From NCBI RefSeq assembly GCF_000350225.1, contig NW_005179300.1:15158-79157 (forward strand): a stretch of 64,000 bases of DNA, in the 5' to 3' direction. The notes under the pieces were generated by a model, which ran no database searches, was not told where the DNA came from, and was given only the letters and a program-made list of their open reading frames with translations. This document shows, piece after piece, positions 36,777-46,995 of the stretch. The translations under genes were made by a program, and so were the position numbers. This DNA is from Chondrus crispus. Taxonomy: Eukaryota > Rhodophyta > Florideophyceae > Gigartinales > Gigartinaceae. Position 1 is the stretch's first letter. Each line of letters opens with the position of its first letter.

Positions 36777-38012
36777 CTATGCAGCCGCATCCGCAGCTGC
36801 ATTAGCAAAGCCTTCTAAAGCCATGCGCAGCATCCCCGGAACCTCAACCTTATGTCTCAACCCAATCCACTCCAGCGTCGTGTAAGCGACCGTAATTTTG
36901 TTCGTACTTGCCGCTTCAGTCCAGACGGCAATCTTGAGCGGCAGATCCAGTGCGGCCGTGAACGATTGCTGCATGAGCGGAGTCCCCGCCATTGGGTTTC
37001 CAAACACAACGACGCGGTTCACTCTCCCCCTGGTCGGCAATCCCGCGGCCTCAGCCTCCTCATCATGGGACACCTGGTACGAGATTTTGACTGGAGCGAC
37101 GACCTCAAGCGCTTCGATTAGCCCTTCAAAGGCTGCGACGGGGTCACCCTCTACTTTATCTATCTTTACACCATTCTCGTCTCCGACAGGGATCCGTGGA
37201 ATATCGAAGCGGAGGCCGCCCGGAGAGAGGAAGCGGCCGGCAGCGGCACTTGCAATACGTGCCAGAATTCGGTCTTGCCTTAGGAGCACTCTGAAAGCGC
37301 CGCGGTTCGCCGGGATCTGAGCACGCTGGCGAAGAAGAGAGTTGGCATTCCAGCCGACGTACACTACGCCGAGCGGGGAGGAGATGACGGCAATCTCTAA
37401 CGGGAGGTCCAGGCCCGCGACGGGGAACAATGGCCAGATAGGGCCGGAGTCGACCGCGCTGAAGACGAGGAGGGATGACGGTGCGAGCATGAGGTTGACG
37501 GAGGATGCCGCTTTAGCGTGGTCAACGCGGCGGACTAACCTTAGGGACGTGGGGTCCGTGTCGAGAGCCTTAGTGGCGGCATCGATGCCGGCGTCCACGG
37601 AGAGCTTGGAGCGATGCAGGCGCATGCCGAACGGGCGGACGAACAAGTGTCTGGCATTTCCGCGGAGGGAGACGGAGCTGCCGCGGCGGCGGAAGGCGAA
37701 GAAGACGCGAACAGTGGGAACATCGAACTTGATGAAGAGGAGACGGGGGTTCACGAGCCTTGCCGAGGCGGGGATTGTGAGATAGGGGCCCGTGACAGTG
37801 AAGTTGTCGTCGGTGGGGGTCAGGACGAGGGAGCGGAAGAGAGGCGGCAGGGTGGAGGAAGAGGGGAAGGTGATGGTGCCGTCTGGGCCAAGAGGGGCGC
37901 TGAAGCTGCGGATGTAGACTCGCTCCTGGATCTGACGGGCGGCGGCCCTGGTGCAGACGCACTGCTCGAGCAAGACGGCTAGCAGGAGAACGAGGAGGAA
38001 TTGGAGAGGCAT
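36777..38012 (-). CDS. Secreted protein with DUF302 domain(s)
   Basis: A single exon of 411 residues. It starts with a signal peptide (LLVLLLAVLLEQCVC, about residues 5-19). The C-terminal part carries a clear DUF302 signature: VVVFGNPMAGTPLMQQ near residue 334, then ALDLPLKIAVW and VAYTTLEWIGLRH. An earlier stretch (PLFPVAGLDLPLEIAV...VVYVGWN, about 193-224) repeats the same pattern, so it is probably a tandem, degenerate duplication of the domain. DUF302 proteins in bacteria are periplasmic or extracellular and of unknown function; a eukaryotic secreted version is unusual. Only about 400 bases separate it from element 2. Confidence 0.72.
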   Translation of the reverse strand: MPLQFLLVLLLAVLLEQCVCTRAAARQIQERVYIRSFSAPLGPDGTITFPSSSTLPPLFRSLVLTPTDDNFTVTGPYLTIPASARLVNPRLLFIKFDVPTVRVFFAFRRRGSSVSLRGNARHLFVRPFGMRLHRSKLSVDAGIDAATKALDTDPTSLRLVRRVDHAKAASSVNLMLAPSSLLVFSAVDSGPIWPLFPVAGLDLPLEIAVISSPLGVVYVGWNANSLLRQRAQIPANRGAFRVLLRQDRILARIASAAAGRFLSPGGLRFDIPRIPVGDENGVKIDKVEGDPVAAFEGLIEALEVVAPVKISYQVSHDEEAEAAGLPTRGRVNRVVVFGNPMAGTPLMQQSFTAALDLPLKIAVWTEAASTNKITVAYTTLEWIGLRHKVEVPGMLRMALEGFANAAADAAA

Positions 38013-38856
38013 TTTGGGAGGTGGGGGAGGTGAGAGGCCGAGCGGGGAGAAAAGGTTGCGGAAGAATACGGATGCGTTTTAAAGGGTTTGGGTTGGGTGG
38101 GGCTGGGCGCTCTTTGGGCTGCTATTGTGAAGTACTGTACTGTATTCTTACGATGCGGTTGAGTTGGTGCATTGGGTGGGGTCCCGGAAGGGCACGAGAG
38201 GTAAATCTACAGTTGTTGGGAATGGAGAGGGTGGTGCAATTTGATTTGGTATGGGTAAGCAGCTTGAAGTAAAGGGATGGGTTTGAGCGAAGAAAGGCGA
38301 AGACCATAAACAGAACGTTTTTAAACGCTCTGCACACAGCACACTCTGCACAGAACGTTAGACAGAACGTTTATGGATACTCATGTGGGTAGAAACTCTA
38401 AGATGAAGAGAGTTTTTGCTGTTGTCGGCGCAATCATTGCTGTTCGACACGGAGCAGATATTATGAGGTAAGACACAGTGCCGTACAGTATCATACAGTA
38501 CACGTCGTTAAGACGCGATGCGTACAGCAGCGTATGCATACACTGGGCAGTACGTACCGACGCCGCCTCGCGCTGCTGTCCACAAACGCAGAGCTCCTTG
38601 CGTCTGCCCTTGTGCAACCTCGATTTGGGAGCTGCAAGTATTGAAAATGACAAACCTGTGTAATGTTATGCACTTCTAATTAGGGCCGTTCTACCTGGCA
38701 GTTTTTCTCCCCTGTATATCTGTACCCTTTGGTAAGGGTACTGTACAGTATATCATGCATATCGGTATATCAGGTTGATGCACTTGCCTGTTTTTACTGC
38801 CTTTGTATTCAAGCCCTCCTCTGGAGTAGCGGGCGAGAAAGAGGCAGAGGAGAGAC

Positions 38857-38874
38857 TACCCTTCGAAGGGTAGT
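38857..38874. repeat. Perfect 18-base palindrome
   Basis: CTACCCTTCGAAGGGTAG. Its core ACCCTTCGAAGGGT recurs in the loop of the hairpin at 39061-39130. Confidence 0.8.
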
Positions 38875-39060
38875 AGTGTTCTACGTCCCGCTGATTGAGT
38901 GGCTCGATTGCACGAGCACCCACCATTGCGAGACATCGACATGGGCGAAGGGTTGATGAACATTAATTCCTCTCTACTTTTATCCACATACATACTAGTC
39001 CCCTAATCCCCTATCCTAAGAATACCACGGCAAGCAGCCCTGCGCAGCGCAGGAACCGCC

Positions 39061-39130
39061 GGTTCTCTACTGTGGCACAGGTACCCTTCGAAGGGTAGGC
39101 TACCTCTGACCTGTGCCACAGTAGAGAACC
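39061..39130. repeat. 22-base perfect inverted repeat with palindromic loop
   Basis: Arms 39061-39082 (GGTTCTCTACTGTGGCACAG plus GT) and 39109-39130 are exact complements. The loop contains the 14-base palindrome ACCCTTCGAAGGGT at 39083-39096, so the structure could form a nested cruciform. Confidence 0.88.
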
Positions 39131-39425
39131 GCCGATTACGTACCGGATCTGCTTTTTAATTACGTTTTGGGTAAGGCGTAAGCATGAGGTGAATTCTGTT
39201 TAACGGCCGATTATAGTCTTCCTCGTTAGCATGGCCCGGCCCAGCTCGCCACTGTATGTCATGCAAAACAACGACCCCTCGTCGTAGGAGGCGAGTTTGA
39301 GACTGTAATGGGGTACAGAAGTGTACAATGCAGCAGTACAGGACTGTTCGGCCGATGCCTATCAGTTCCAACGCTACCGTTGGTACAGTAGACTGTTTGT
39401 CTACAGTAAAGTATACCAACAGTAT

Positions 39426-39478
39426 ACCCTGCGGCGACGACAGTGACACAAACACTGTCACTGTCGACGCCGCAGGGT
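39426..39478. repeat. 23-base inverted repeat (one mismatch)
   Basis: Arms 39426-39448 and 39456-39478 (ACCCTGCGGCG, one mismatched base, CGACAGTGACA) with a seven-base loop. Confidence 0.88.
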
Positions 39479-40065
39479 CTACTGTACAGATCAGTGCATG
39501 CAGTACACGTGTGCACGTGTCGAGCTCTAATGGGCTTCTCATTTCACTCGCGGCATCGGTGCCGCGAGTTACAGAACAACTCCTCATTCTCCCACACCTC
39601 AACACGCCTGTCCTGCCACACTGCTCCCTTTGCCCCGCCCTTGTTTTCGTTCCCGCCGAGGCCACGAGAGTTCTACTCACCACGCCCTCCCGTTCCGATT
39701 TCCAAAATCTTGACCACCCTTGCTTCCGTTTGTCTAGCTTCATGCACTAACGCCATGCCTTTGCCACCCGCCGCTGCAACAAGCTAACTTTCAAAACAAC
39801 CAACTCGCCCCCGTCATTTGCCAAACAGCCCTCCACACCGTCCCCCCAACCCAGTCGTCAGCATACTCCAACCACTTTCCACAGCCGCCACTTCTTCACC
39901 TACGCCTTCGCTGCCCACACGCCCGCCCTGGCCTTCTCAACGGCCTTCGCCCGTCTCCGTCGCCTGTCCATGCGCTCCTGGTACCTCAGCGTCCTCGCCT
40001 TAGAGTCTCGCTTCGGGTCGGTCTCGCACGAACCCTATGGCGTGTGCGATAGAAGGCCTGCCGCC

Positions 40066-41154
40066 ATGTTCTTGGCGCGCATCATTTCAGCATGCTTTGC
40101 CTTTGCTGCCCTCATCTACGGCCTCTCCTTGACCGCTCCAACAAGTCCCCACGTACCCCGCTATCCGCAAGACTCACATACCAATCGCCCTACCCGATAT
40201 CCTCCCGCCCCAGTAGCGGTAAACATTAGCGAGCTCCATATTGCTGGAACCTATGTCCGTGCAATAGACGGCACAGAGTTTGTCTTTCAAAAGCCCTTGC
40301 GTCCTTCGCTGGGCACAGTCCTTTTCCTCCACGGCTGCGCCCACTCCGCCACAGACTTCTTTCCATCTGGCTCCAACTGTCCTCAATGCATTGGCCTTCC
40401 CGAGGAACTCAAAATGACTCGCATTGCGTTGGAGAAAAGATACACCGTTGTCGCAGTATCCTCAACTGATCGCATACGCAAATGTTGGAGAACAGATACT
40501 CAAACCTTTGATGGCCCCGATTACGAACGTGTCAACAAGGCATTGCGAGAAGCCGCCGTACGCAGTCTCTACTCCCCACGTCTTCCGCTCTTTGCAGTCG
40601 GCATCTCATCTGGGGGGTTATTTGCCACGTCGCTTCCAATGCGCCTTCGAGTCTCCGGAGTCAATTCCATCGTCTCTGGTGCTGTGTCCTCTGTTTGGAA
40701 TAAAGAAAGTCCACTGAGGAAAGACTACCCGCCCCATGTCTTTACTCATATGGGGCTCAAAGACAAGCACACAGCAGAGAGAGTCAGAAAAGCCATGGAT
40801 ATCCTCGAAACAATGGGCACACCGTCGATGGAACTGATTGTCCCGCCACAGTCGGTAACTACGCATTTCTTACAGGACTCAGTGTCTAAATGGGACATGA
40901 GTAATGCACAAGAGCTTGTTCTAGCGCTCCAACGAGGTGGATATTTAGATGCTCACTTCCATCTCTTGTCCGACCCGCGACGCTCGCAATGGAGGAATTC
41001 AGTCCAACATCTTGGCACAAAACTAGGCGATCATTTCCGTCCGGACGAATCTGCTCTTTCGGAAGAATTGAATCGCGCCTGGGGATCACATGAAATTACT
41101 GCCGATCACTTTGAAGAAGCACTCGAATTCTTGGAGACGCAACTGCATCGCTAG
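40066..41154 (+). CDS. Alpha/beta hydrolase, signal-anchored or secreted
   Basis: 362 residues from the ATG at 40066, which has a strong GCCGCCATG context and is followed by a hydrophobic signal anchor (FLARIISACFAFAALIYGLSL). An upstream in-frame ATG at 39970 would bury this segment. The fold is shown by TVLFLHGCAHSATDFFP near residue 87 (oxyanion-hole region with an HG motif) and the nucleophile elbow GISSGG near residue 180. VTTHFLQD near residue 266 may supply the catalytic histidine, with the acid unclear. The substrate is unknown; it resembles uncharacterised plant and algal hydrolases. Cys residues in CAHS...NCPQC could form disulfides in the secretory pathway. Confidence 0.72.
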   Translation: MFLARIISACFAFAALIYGLSLTAPTSPHVPRYPQDSHTNRPTRYPPAPVAVNISELHIAGTYVRAIDGTEFVFQKPLRPSLGTVLFLHGCAHSATDFFPSGSNCPQCIGLPEELKMTRIALEKRYTVVAVSSTDRIRKCWRTDTQTFDGPDYERVNKALREAAVRSLYSPRLPLFAVGISSGGLFATSLPMRLRVSGVNSIVSGAVSSVWNKESPLRKDYPPHVFTHMGLKDKHTAERVRKAMDILETMGTPSMELIVPPQSVTTHFLQDSVSKWDMSNAQELVLALQRGGYLDAHFHLLSDPRRSQWRNSVQHLGTKLGDHFRPDESALSEELNRAWGSHEITADHFEEALEFLETQLHR

Positions 41155-41324
41155 TCACGATATTTACGTTTCACATGTTCGATGGCGTCATGTTGTGCTC
41201 AGGTTAGTGAAGCACGGTTGCAACCTAGATACGTCCCTGTATCAACCAGAATGGCTTCAAGCTGAGCATTGGGAATAACAAATGATGAAAACGGTCGGAT
41301 GACGCCCGAATGTCTCATTGTAGA

Positions 41325-42401
41325 CTAAGAGTTCTCGTCGCTTGATAGAGTCCATGCGATTGACTGGCCACTTCTGAGAGGAACAATCGGGTCGCTTCCA
41401 GGTACGATGATTTTCAAGGGGCCCACATGTGGAGACTTCCGTAGAGTCAACCTATCGTCATTTAGATCAAGACCGTAAAATTTGGCTCCGTTTTCACTCA
41501 AGAACGCTTCCAGCTTTAAGAGAGCACCAGCTTCTTCGAAAGCTTCCGCATAGAGCTCCACGGCGGCATGTCCAGTGAATATACCAGCACATCCTTCTGA
41601 GCAAATTTTAGAGCTTTCAGGATGCGGGGCTGAATCAGTCCCTGCGAAAAGCTTCCCGTCTGCGTCGTTCAAAATAGCCTTCAACAAAGCCTGTCTGTGC
41701 AACTCTCTCTTCAGAACGGGCAGACAAAACATGTGAGGATGAATTTTCGCTCCCTCAAAGATAGCCTGTCGAGAATACAGCAAATGGTGAGCCGTGATCG
41801 TTGCGGCCAGTCTGTTTCCGGGGGTTTTCAAAACCAAGTCGACAGCTTGCATGGTGGTCACATGTTCTAAAACGATCTTCAGGTTAGGAAAATCTGTGAG
41901 CACTTTCGGCAGAACGGCGGAGACAAATTCGGCTTCCTTGTCAAATATATCAACGCCGGGAGCGGTCGATTCTCCGTGAATGCACAGCACCATACCCACT
42001 TGCTCCATGGTTCTCAGCGCCGTCGACACTTTTTCCATAGAAGTGACACCGAATGCGGAGTTTGTGGTTGCTCCAGCCGGGTACAACTTGCATGCTTTGA
42101 CAAAGCCCGAAGCGTGTGAGGCCTCTATTTCTTCCGAAGTCGTCTGGTCAGTGAGGTACAGAGTCATGAGCGGGGTAAATGAAATGTCTCCCGGGATGGC
42201 CTCCATAATCCTTTCCCTATAATGCGCGGCTTCTTGTAGAGTGCGGACGGGGGGCTTGAGATTTGGCATGATTATCGCCCTCTGAAACTGACGGGCGGTG
42301 AGCGGGGCAACTACTTTTAGCATCTCGCCGTCCCGAAAGTGCACGTGGAAGTCATCGGGCCGACGGATCGTGATCACTTGATGAGTTTCGCCTGTGGACA
42401 T
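41325..42401 (-). CDS. URA4: Dihydroorotase (PyrC/URA4 type)
   Basis: A single exon of 358 residues, normal for the monofunctional class. It catalyses the reversible ring closure of carbamoyl aspartate to dihydroorotate, step three of pyrimidine synthesis. Metal and substrate residues are all visible: DDFHVHFRD near residue 16 (two zinc-binding His), the carbamylated Lys in ACKLYPAGATTNS near 108, His in CIHGE near 143, His in LEHVTT near 183, and the catalytic Asp in FAGTDSAPH near 258. There is no obvious targeting peptide. It is divergent from the MSS1/GTPBP3 gene and converges on the hydrolase gene, with 170 bases between their ends. Confidence 0.95.
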   Translation of the reverse strand: MSTGETHQVITIRRPDDFHVHFRDGEMLKVVAPLTARQFQRAIIMPNLKPPVRTLQEAAHYRERIMEAIPGDISFTPLMTLYLTDQTTSEEIEASHASGFVKACKLYPAGATTNSAFGVTSMEKVSTALRTMEQVGMVLCIHGESTAPGVDIFDKEAEFVSAVLPKVLTDFPNLKIVLEHVTTMQAVDLVLKTPGNRLAATITAHHLLYSRQAIFEGAKIHPHMFCLPVLKRELHRQALLKAILNDADGKLFAGTDSAPHPESSKICSEGCAGIFTGHAAVELYAEAFEEAGALLKLEAFLSENGAKFYGLDLNDDRLTLRKSPHVGPLKIIVPGSDPIVPLRSGQSIAWTLSSDENS

Positions 42402-43010
42402 CTTGTGAAGTACGTCTGTCCGATGCGCGGTTGACCGTGTTCGTGATGGTGACGCAGTGAGATCTTGGCGATGAGACCGCGACAGACTTGGTTTCTATGT
42501 CTAGAATACGTTGCGATGTCGACGAGGTCCTGTAAAGGTGCTCTTCGGGACCAACGCTTTGAGGTCGCGACTGGGGATCAATGATGGATCTACAGTAGTG
42601 CATGTGCGGCGAGACCGTGATCAGAAGCCACCTTAAAATGTGTACGATTTTCATTGGTTTTGTGTACTTGAGTTCTCCCAATCACATTGTAAGGACATGG
42701 AATTCAGATCTCTTTCCGAAACTGCCAATTGTCCCAGAACCGCCCCTGGTAGTAAAACGCCATGCCTGGCCTGTCCCCGTCGAAAGCCAAAATTCCAGAA
42801 GCCGACAGACTACTTTCGCTTCCCCCGTTCGCTGTTCAATCTCTCGGCCTCTGATGTGGGCACTCAACAAAGAGCCCGCGCCGTTCTTCACGTCGGAATC
42901 ACCCCTCTCTCCGTGAGGGCGTTGACGAATTGAAATTGCATCCACCACGATTGGATATCTGCTAACTGCCTCTTGACCACATTCCAAGTCTCGTCCCTCA
43001 CAACCACGCC
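42402..43010. promoter_or_regulatory. Divergent promoter region, URA4 and MSS1
   Basis: About 600 bases between two genes transcribed apart. Open frames of about 100 codons on both strands overlap each other and show no domain. No TATA box stands out. Confidence 0.35.
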
Positions 43011-44750
43011 ATGTCTCAAGCATTTCTTTACCGTTGTGCCCCTATACTTTCCCGACGGTTATCTTTGCGCAGTCTATCCTCTTCGAGAAGCCCGACTTTA
43101 TTTTTAAAACAAAGCCCCGGTCGACTCACCCGCCTTGGCGATGCGCGGAAACGCCCGCGCTCAACGCTAACTGGCACATCTCCCGTGAGTTGCGCAGGCT
43201 TGTCCTCAATACATCATCCGTCTACGTCTCTGGAATCGGCCATTACACTTGGCGACACAATCTTTGCTCTATCATCAGGAGCTGGCGTCACAGCTGGCGT
43301 CGCCATTATTCGCATATCAGGCCCAGCAGCGACAATCTGCCTAGCCCAGTTGCTCAACATAAAAAGCAAAGGTAATCCTACATCGAACCAAAAGTTCCCG
43401 CAGCCGCGTTACGCTTCTGTCCGCCGTCTGTATCATCCCGTCACATCCGATCTGCTCGATGAGGCCCTCGTCATCTATTTTCCGGGCCCGCGCAGCTTCA
43501 CTGGGGAAGACGTCGTCGAGCTGCACGTCCACGGCTCCCGTGCAGTTATCAATGCCGTTGTCGAGGCTCTCAGTAGTCTGCGCCATATGCACTCGGATGC
43601 GTCTACAGTGCGCCCGGCGGAACGGGGGGAGTTTACAAGACGGGCTTTTGAAAATGGGAGAATGGACTTGACAAGTGTGGAGGGACTTGCTGATTTGATT
43701 TCGGCGGAGACGGCTCTGCAACGGAAGCAGGCGTTGCGACAACTTGGCGGGGAGATGCGCGATCTGCTTGAGGGTTGGCGAGCTGAAATCAAGTCTTGTC
43801 TGGCCCATGCAGAGGCTGTCATCGATTTTGGCGATGATGTAGATGACGATGCATTTGAGGCTATTGTGCCGAGAGTTTCCGATCTGCTCATGAAAATGAA
43901 GGGGCATTTGAATGATGGTCATCGAGGAGAGATTGTTCGAGGTGGGGCCAGAGTCGCGATTGTCGGACAGCCGAATGCTGGGAAGAGTACATTGTTGAAT
44001 GCGTTAGCGCAACGACCGGCAGCCATTGTCTCACCACAAGCCGGTACGACACGGGACGTAGTAGAGGTGCACCTTGATTTAAACGGTCTTGCCGTTGTTG
44101 TGAGCGATACAGCCGGGCTCAGACAAGATACAGCAGACCCAATTGAGATTGAAGGCATGAAACGAGCACGACAAGCAGCCTCGAACGCAGATATTACAAT
44201 CTTGGTACACGATGCATCACAAGGAGGAATGGAAACTGCAATCGAATCCATCTCGATGGACAGACGAGGCAGCGAGAATGATATGGAGACTGGGACGCAT
44301 GCGAATATTATATGCGTGGCAAACAAAATTGACTTGATACCAGATAGCTTTGAGTCAAAAACCACGGTCAGAGATATTCCTATTTTTTCAACGTCGTTGG
44401 TGAATAACGATGGCCTTTCCGAACTCACGACTCACCTTGAAAACCTTTTAAAAGTTCGGCTTGAGGGAAGTGGCGGTGTCGGCAAAGATGGTGAAAGATC
44501 CAGTAAAGCACAAGGCAGTATTCCTGTGATCACCAGAGCAAGGCATCGCCATCACATGACCCTGGCGGTCGAAGCTCTAAGTGTTTTTATGGAAGGCAGA
44601 ACTGGTGACAACCCGTCGCTATACCTGCCCATGGATATCGCGACGGAAGAGCTCCGTATTGCCGCAAAAGAAATCGGTTCTATCACAGGTATTATCCATG
44701 TCGAAGAGGTGCTAGATGTTGTTTTTAGCGAGTTTTGCATTGGAAAGTAG
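43011..44750 (+). CDS. MSS1: MSS1/GTPBP3 (MnmE), mitochondrial tRNA-modifying GTPase
   Basis: A single exon of 579 residues. The first 75 or so residues are Arg/Ser-rich with few acidic residues, as expected for an organelle-targeting presequence. The MnmE N-terminal domain follows (DTIFALSSGAGVTAGVAIIRISGP; EDVVELHVHGS; RPAERGEFTRRAFENGRMDL). The G domain lies within the helical domain: GQPNAGKST near residue 320, the potassium-dependent switch region AGTTRD, DTAGLR and NKID. The protein ends in FCIGK, whose Cys is the conserved catalytic C-(I/L/V)-G-K. With GidA/MTO1 it makes the 5-carboxymethylaminomethyl or taurine-type modification of wobble uridine in organellar tRNAs. The plastid is an alternative location. 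Confidence 0.95.
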   Translation: MSQAFLYRCAPILSRRLSLRSLSSSRSPTLFLKQSPGRLTRLGDARKRPRSTLTGTSPVSCAGLSSIHHPSTSLESAITLGDTIFALSSGAGVTAGVAIIRISGPAATICLAQLLNIKSKGNPTSNQKFPQPRYASVRRLYHPVTSDLLDEALVIYFPGPRSFTGEDVVELHVHGSRAVINAVVEALSSLRHMHSDASTVRPAERGEFTRRAFENGRMDLTSVEGLADLISAETALQRKQALRQLGGEMRDLLEGWRAEIKSCLAHAEAVIDFGDDVDDDAFEAIVPRVSDLLMKMKGHLNDGHRGEIVRGGARVAIVGQPNAGKSTLLNALAQRPAAIVSPQAGTTRDVVEVHLDLNGLAVVVSDTAGLRQDTADPIEIEGMKRARQAASNADITILVHDASQGGMETAIESISMDRRGSENDMETGTHANIICVANKIDLIPDSFESKTTVRDIPIFSTSLVNNDGLSELTTHLENLLKVRLEGSGGVGKDGERSSKAQGSIPVITRARHRHHMTLAVEALSVFMEGRTGDNPSLYLPMDIATEELRIAAKEIGSITGIIHVEEVLDVVFSEFCIGK

Positions 44751-44855
44751 TTGCTGTATAATCATACCTATTGCGATATGTGTCGCCTTTCGATATGATG
44801 CTCTCAAAGCTTAAGCGAGAGAAATGCATGTCAGCGTTCGTTGCGAACGGAAAAC

Positions 44856-45443
44856 CTAGGTCTTGTTGATTGCCTTGCGGACAACATAGCAGTTTGCAGG
44901 CTCTATTCTTTTGTAATAACCCATGAGCTTTTCCGCAACACGAAAACCATATTTTTCATAGAATCGTAGTGCCTCATCGTTCCCCTCTTGCACGTGAAGG
45001 TAAACATCGACGACATCTTCACATGCAGGGGACGTGCGAACGAGGTCTAGCACATGTGTGATGAGACGCCTCCCAATACCACGCTCTCGATACGGGGCCA
45101 GAACTCCCAAGGTCATTATGTACAGACTCGAGCCAAAGTTTGACGAAGCAGATTCTTCTCCGCTGGAAGATGGCTGACCAAGGATCTGGGTTCGGGGGTT
45201 GGAGGGGGTATACTTTTCTTTGCGGCAACATACGGCTCCAACTAACAACTCTTTGTAAAAGGCTAATTTAACAAATCCCTTCGGCGCTTTAAGCGCCTCG
45301 ACATAAAAGAGTTGGTTGTACTTGATGGGGAATATGGTGGCCTGGAGAGTCTGAAAGTGTCTGATGTTCTTGGTGTTCAACGATTGCCAGGTTATGGGAA
45401 GTGGGGGAGGATTTTTTTGACCGGTTGAGGAAGTGGGTGGCAT
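44856..45443 (-). CDS. NAA50: NAA50-like N-alpha-acetyltransferase
   Basis: 195 residues from the ATG at 45443; an in-frame extension to 45506 is possible but is not needed for the fold. The GNAT fold is complete: TLQATIFPIKYNQLFYVEAL (substrate loop with FPxxY), LVGAVCCR, LYIMTLGVLAPYRERGIGRRL (acetyl-CoA pyrophosphate loop), VYLHVQEGNDEALRFYEKYGF and MGYYKRIEP. These are hallmark motifs of NAA50, the NatE catalytic subunit, which acetylates N-terminal Met before hydrophobic residues on nascent chains, usually next to NAA10/NAA15. An insert of about 25 residues (SNPRTQ...ESASSN) sits between two core strands. It ends 105 bases from the MSS1 stop, convergent. Confidence 0.92.
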   Translation of the reverse strand: MPPTSSTGQKNPPPLPITWQSLNTKNIRHFQTLQATIFPIKYNQLFYVEALKAPKGFVKLAFYKELLVGAVCCRKEKYTPSNPRTQILGQPSSSGEESASSNFGSSLYIMTLGVLAPYRERGIGRRLITHVLDLVRTSPACEDVVDVYLHVQEGNDEALRFYEKYGFRVAEKLMGYYKRIEPANCYVVRKAINKT

Positions 45444-46065
45444 GATTGAGGGGATACGTCGGCTGTGGAAATGGACGAAGCGAGGTGATTGAGAAAGTGC
45501 CGTCACTGGTGATCACGGATTTTGGGTCGTAATCTTGATAGCGCGCCCGGGTTGTTCTCTTTCATTTCTGCCAGGACAGGTACGTGATTCAGTACTGGTG
45601 GAGAGAGTCTACATAGAGGGGGGCGAATCTCGTGATGGGGCAATGGGGCTGGAGGGAAAGGAAAAAGACAAACGTTGACCTTCAGGTGGTACAGTAGCAA
45701 TACGGAGAATCGTGGAGGTTGCAGCGGTCGCCTGTTGCGTGTCGAGTGGTGCTTTTCACGACGCTCCCGTGAGTGTATGGTAACACAGGGTATGGTGAAG
45801 ACACTGAAGTGATATTAGAGACTTTACGCACCACGGTTTTCTGCAATAAAAATTAAAGTTGTGACGAAAACTGCTTACACTAAATGAAATCTTGGCCGAG
45901 GCCATGACAAAGTTTACTGAAATGTGACTTCACAGTGAAGTCCATTCTGCAATCTGATTCATAAAACGTGTACACAAAAAGGCGGGAGAACGGTACTGCA
46001 GAAAGGTGTCACGGCTCGCAGCTCCCCCATCCAAGCTCTATCCTCCGCTCTCCCTCTCCTTCAGC
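45444..46065. other. Spacer between NAA50 and the Harbinger element
   Basis: No gene supported. The left terminal repeat of the Harbinger element should lie here, but I could not match one to the right side by eye. Confidence 0.4.
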
Positions 46066-46995
46066 ATGGCAGAGGTGTCCACCCCTAGTTCTCCCCACCC
46101 TTCCCCCGATGCTAGTCCCCCTTTAACCCCCGACGCCGAAGCTCTCATCAAAGGCCCGGCGTTCGTTCCGGAATCACCACCGACGGAGGCGCTTGCCGCG
46201 CCCGCTCCCCCTATCCGCCGACCGTCTTCCGCGCGTAAGGCCGGTCGCCGCCCTAAGTTTACGGCTGGCGATGACCTGATCATCGCGCGGGAGGTTGCCG
46301 CATCGAAGGCCCACGTCGCTGCCTATGGCGAAATTCAGAAGATGTTCGCCACCGCCGCGACTAAGGCAAACTCGAACAAGGATCTATCGGTCAAAGTGAC
46401 GGCGAAGAGCATCCAAGATCGCTACAAAAAGATCCAGGATGCCTTCTGCCGTCGTGATGCAAAGGATAGCCGGCTTTCGGGTGTGGGTGGAGAGATAGGT
46501 GAGCTGGGCGAGCTGCTCTCTATGATGGCGGAAGCAAGGAATGACGTCGAGAAGGCTAAGACAGCAGAAGTCGTTGCCGCCGAGGCGAAAGAAGCTCGCA
46601 AAGAGCGTATTGGGAAGGAACTCGTCGCGCGGGCTCTGACCCGCAAGGGAAGTGGTGGAGTAAGCAGCCTGGAAGGAGATGAAACGGATGACATCGTGGA
46701 GGTCGATTGCAATGGAAGTGCCCGCAAGAAACCGCGTCGCCAAGCACGTGCTTACGACGAGATAGAAGGGGAGCTTGAGGGTTTCGGAAACGCGCTGCGC
46801 GATGCCGACATGGCGCGTATTGAGCTTGAACGCGAGCGCCTTCAGTTCGAACGCCATCGCCTGGATCGAGAGACAGAGGAACGGCAGAAGGATCGTGAGG
46901 AGAGACGTATGGAGCGCCAAGCGCAAAACGAGCTTGATCTGAACAAAATGAAGATCATGATGGATTCTATAATGGGTGCGCAGGGAAGTAGCTAG
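46066..46995 (+). CDS. Harbinger Myb/SANT-like DNA-binding protein
   Basis: 309 residues. After a Pro/Ser-rich start, a trihelix/SANT-like domain spans about residues 58-125 (FTAGDDLIIAREVAASKAHVAAYGE...SVKVTAKSIQDRYKKIQDAF), the pattern seen in second ORFs of PIF/Harbinger elements, where this protein takes the transposase to the nucleus and helps it bind the ends. A long acidic/basic coiled-coil-like tail (ERERLQFERHRLDRETEERQ) follows to the C-terminus, likely for dimerisation or contact with the transposase. The ATG at 46066 is preceded by a C-rich leader. It faces the transposase gene, with 176 bases between stops. A host regulator is an alternative, but the pairing argues against it. 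Confidence 0.75.
   Translation: MAEVSTPSSPHPSPDASPPLTPDAEALIKGPAFVPESPPTEALAAPAPPIRRPSSARKAGRRPKFTAGDDLIIAREVAASKAHVAAYGEIQKMFATAATKANSNKDLSVKVTAKSIQDRYKKIQDAFCRRDAKDSRLSGVGGEIGELGELLSMMAEARNDVEKAKTAEVVAAEAKEARKERIGKELVARALTRKGSGGVSSLEGDETDDIVEVDCNGSARKKPRRQARAYDEIEGELEGFGNALRDADMARIELERERLQFERHRLDRETEERQKDREERRMERQAQNELDLNKMKIMMDSIMGAQGSS

Larger units (their letters stand above)
38013..40065. other. Spacer with palindromes and hairpins
   Basis: No supported gene in two kilobases. Repeated AACGTTT/ACAGAACGTT words lie near 38317-38372. Several GTAC-rich palindromes occur. The last 400 bases are C-rich and probably form the leader of the alpha/beta hydrolase gene. The frame extends upstream of its ATG to 39970. 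Confidence 0.4.

Noticed and set aside
42602..43023. Frames of about 100 codons on both strands between URA4 and MSS1
   Set aside because: They overlap each other, lack domains and lie in the divergent promoter.
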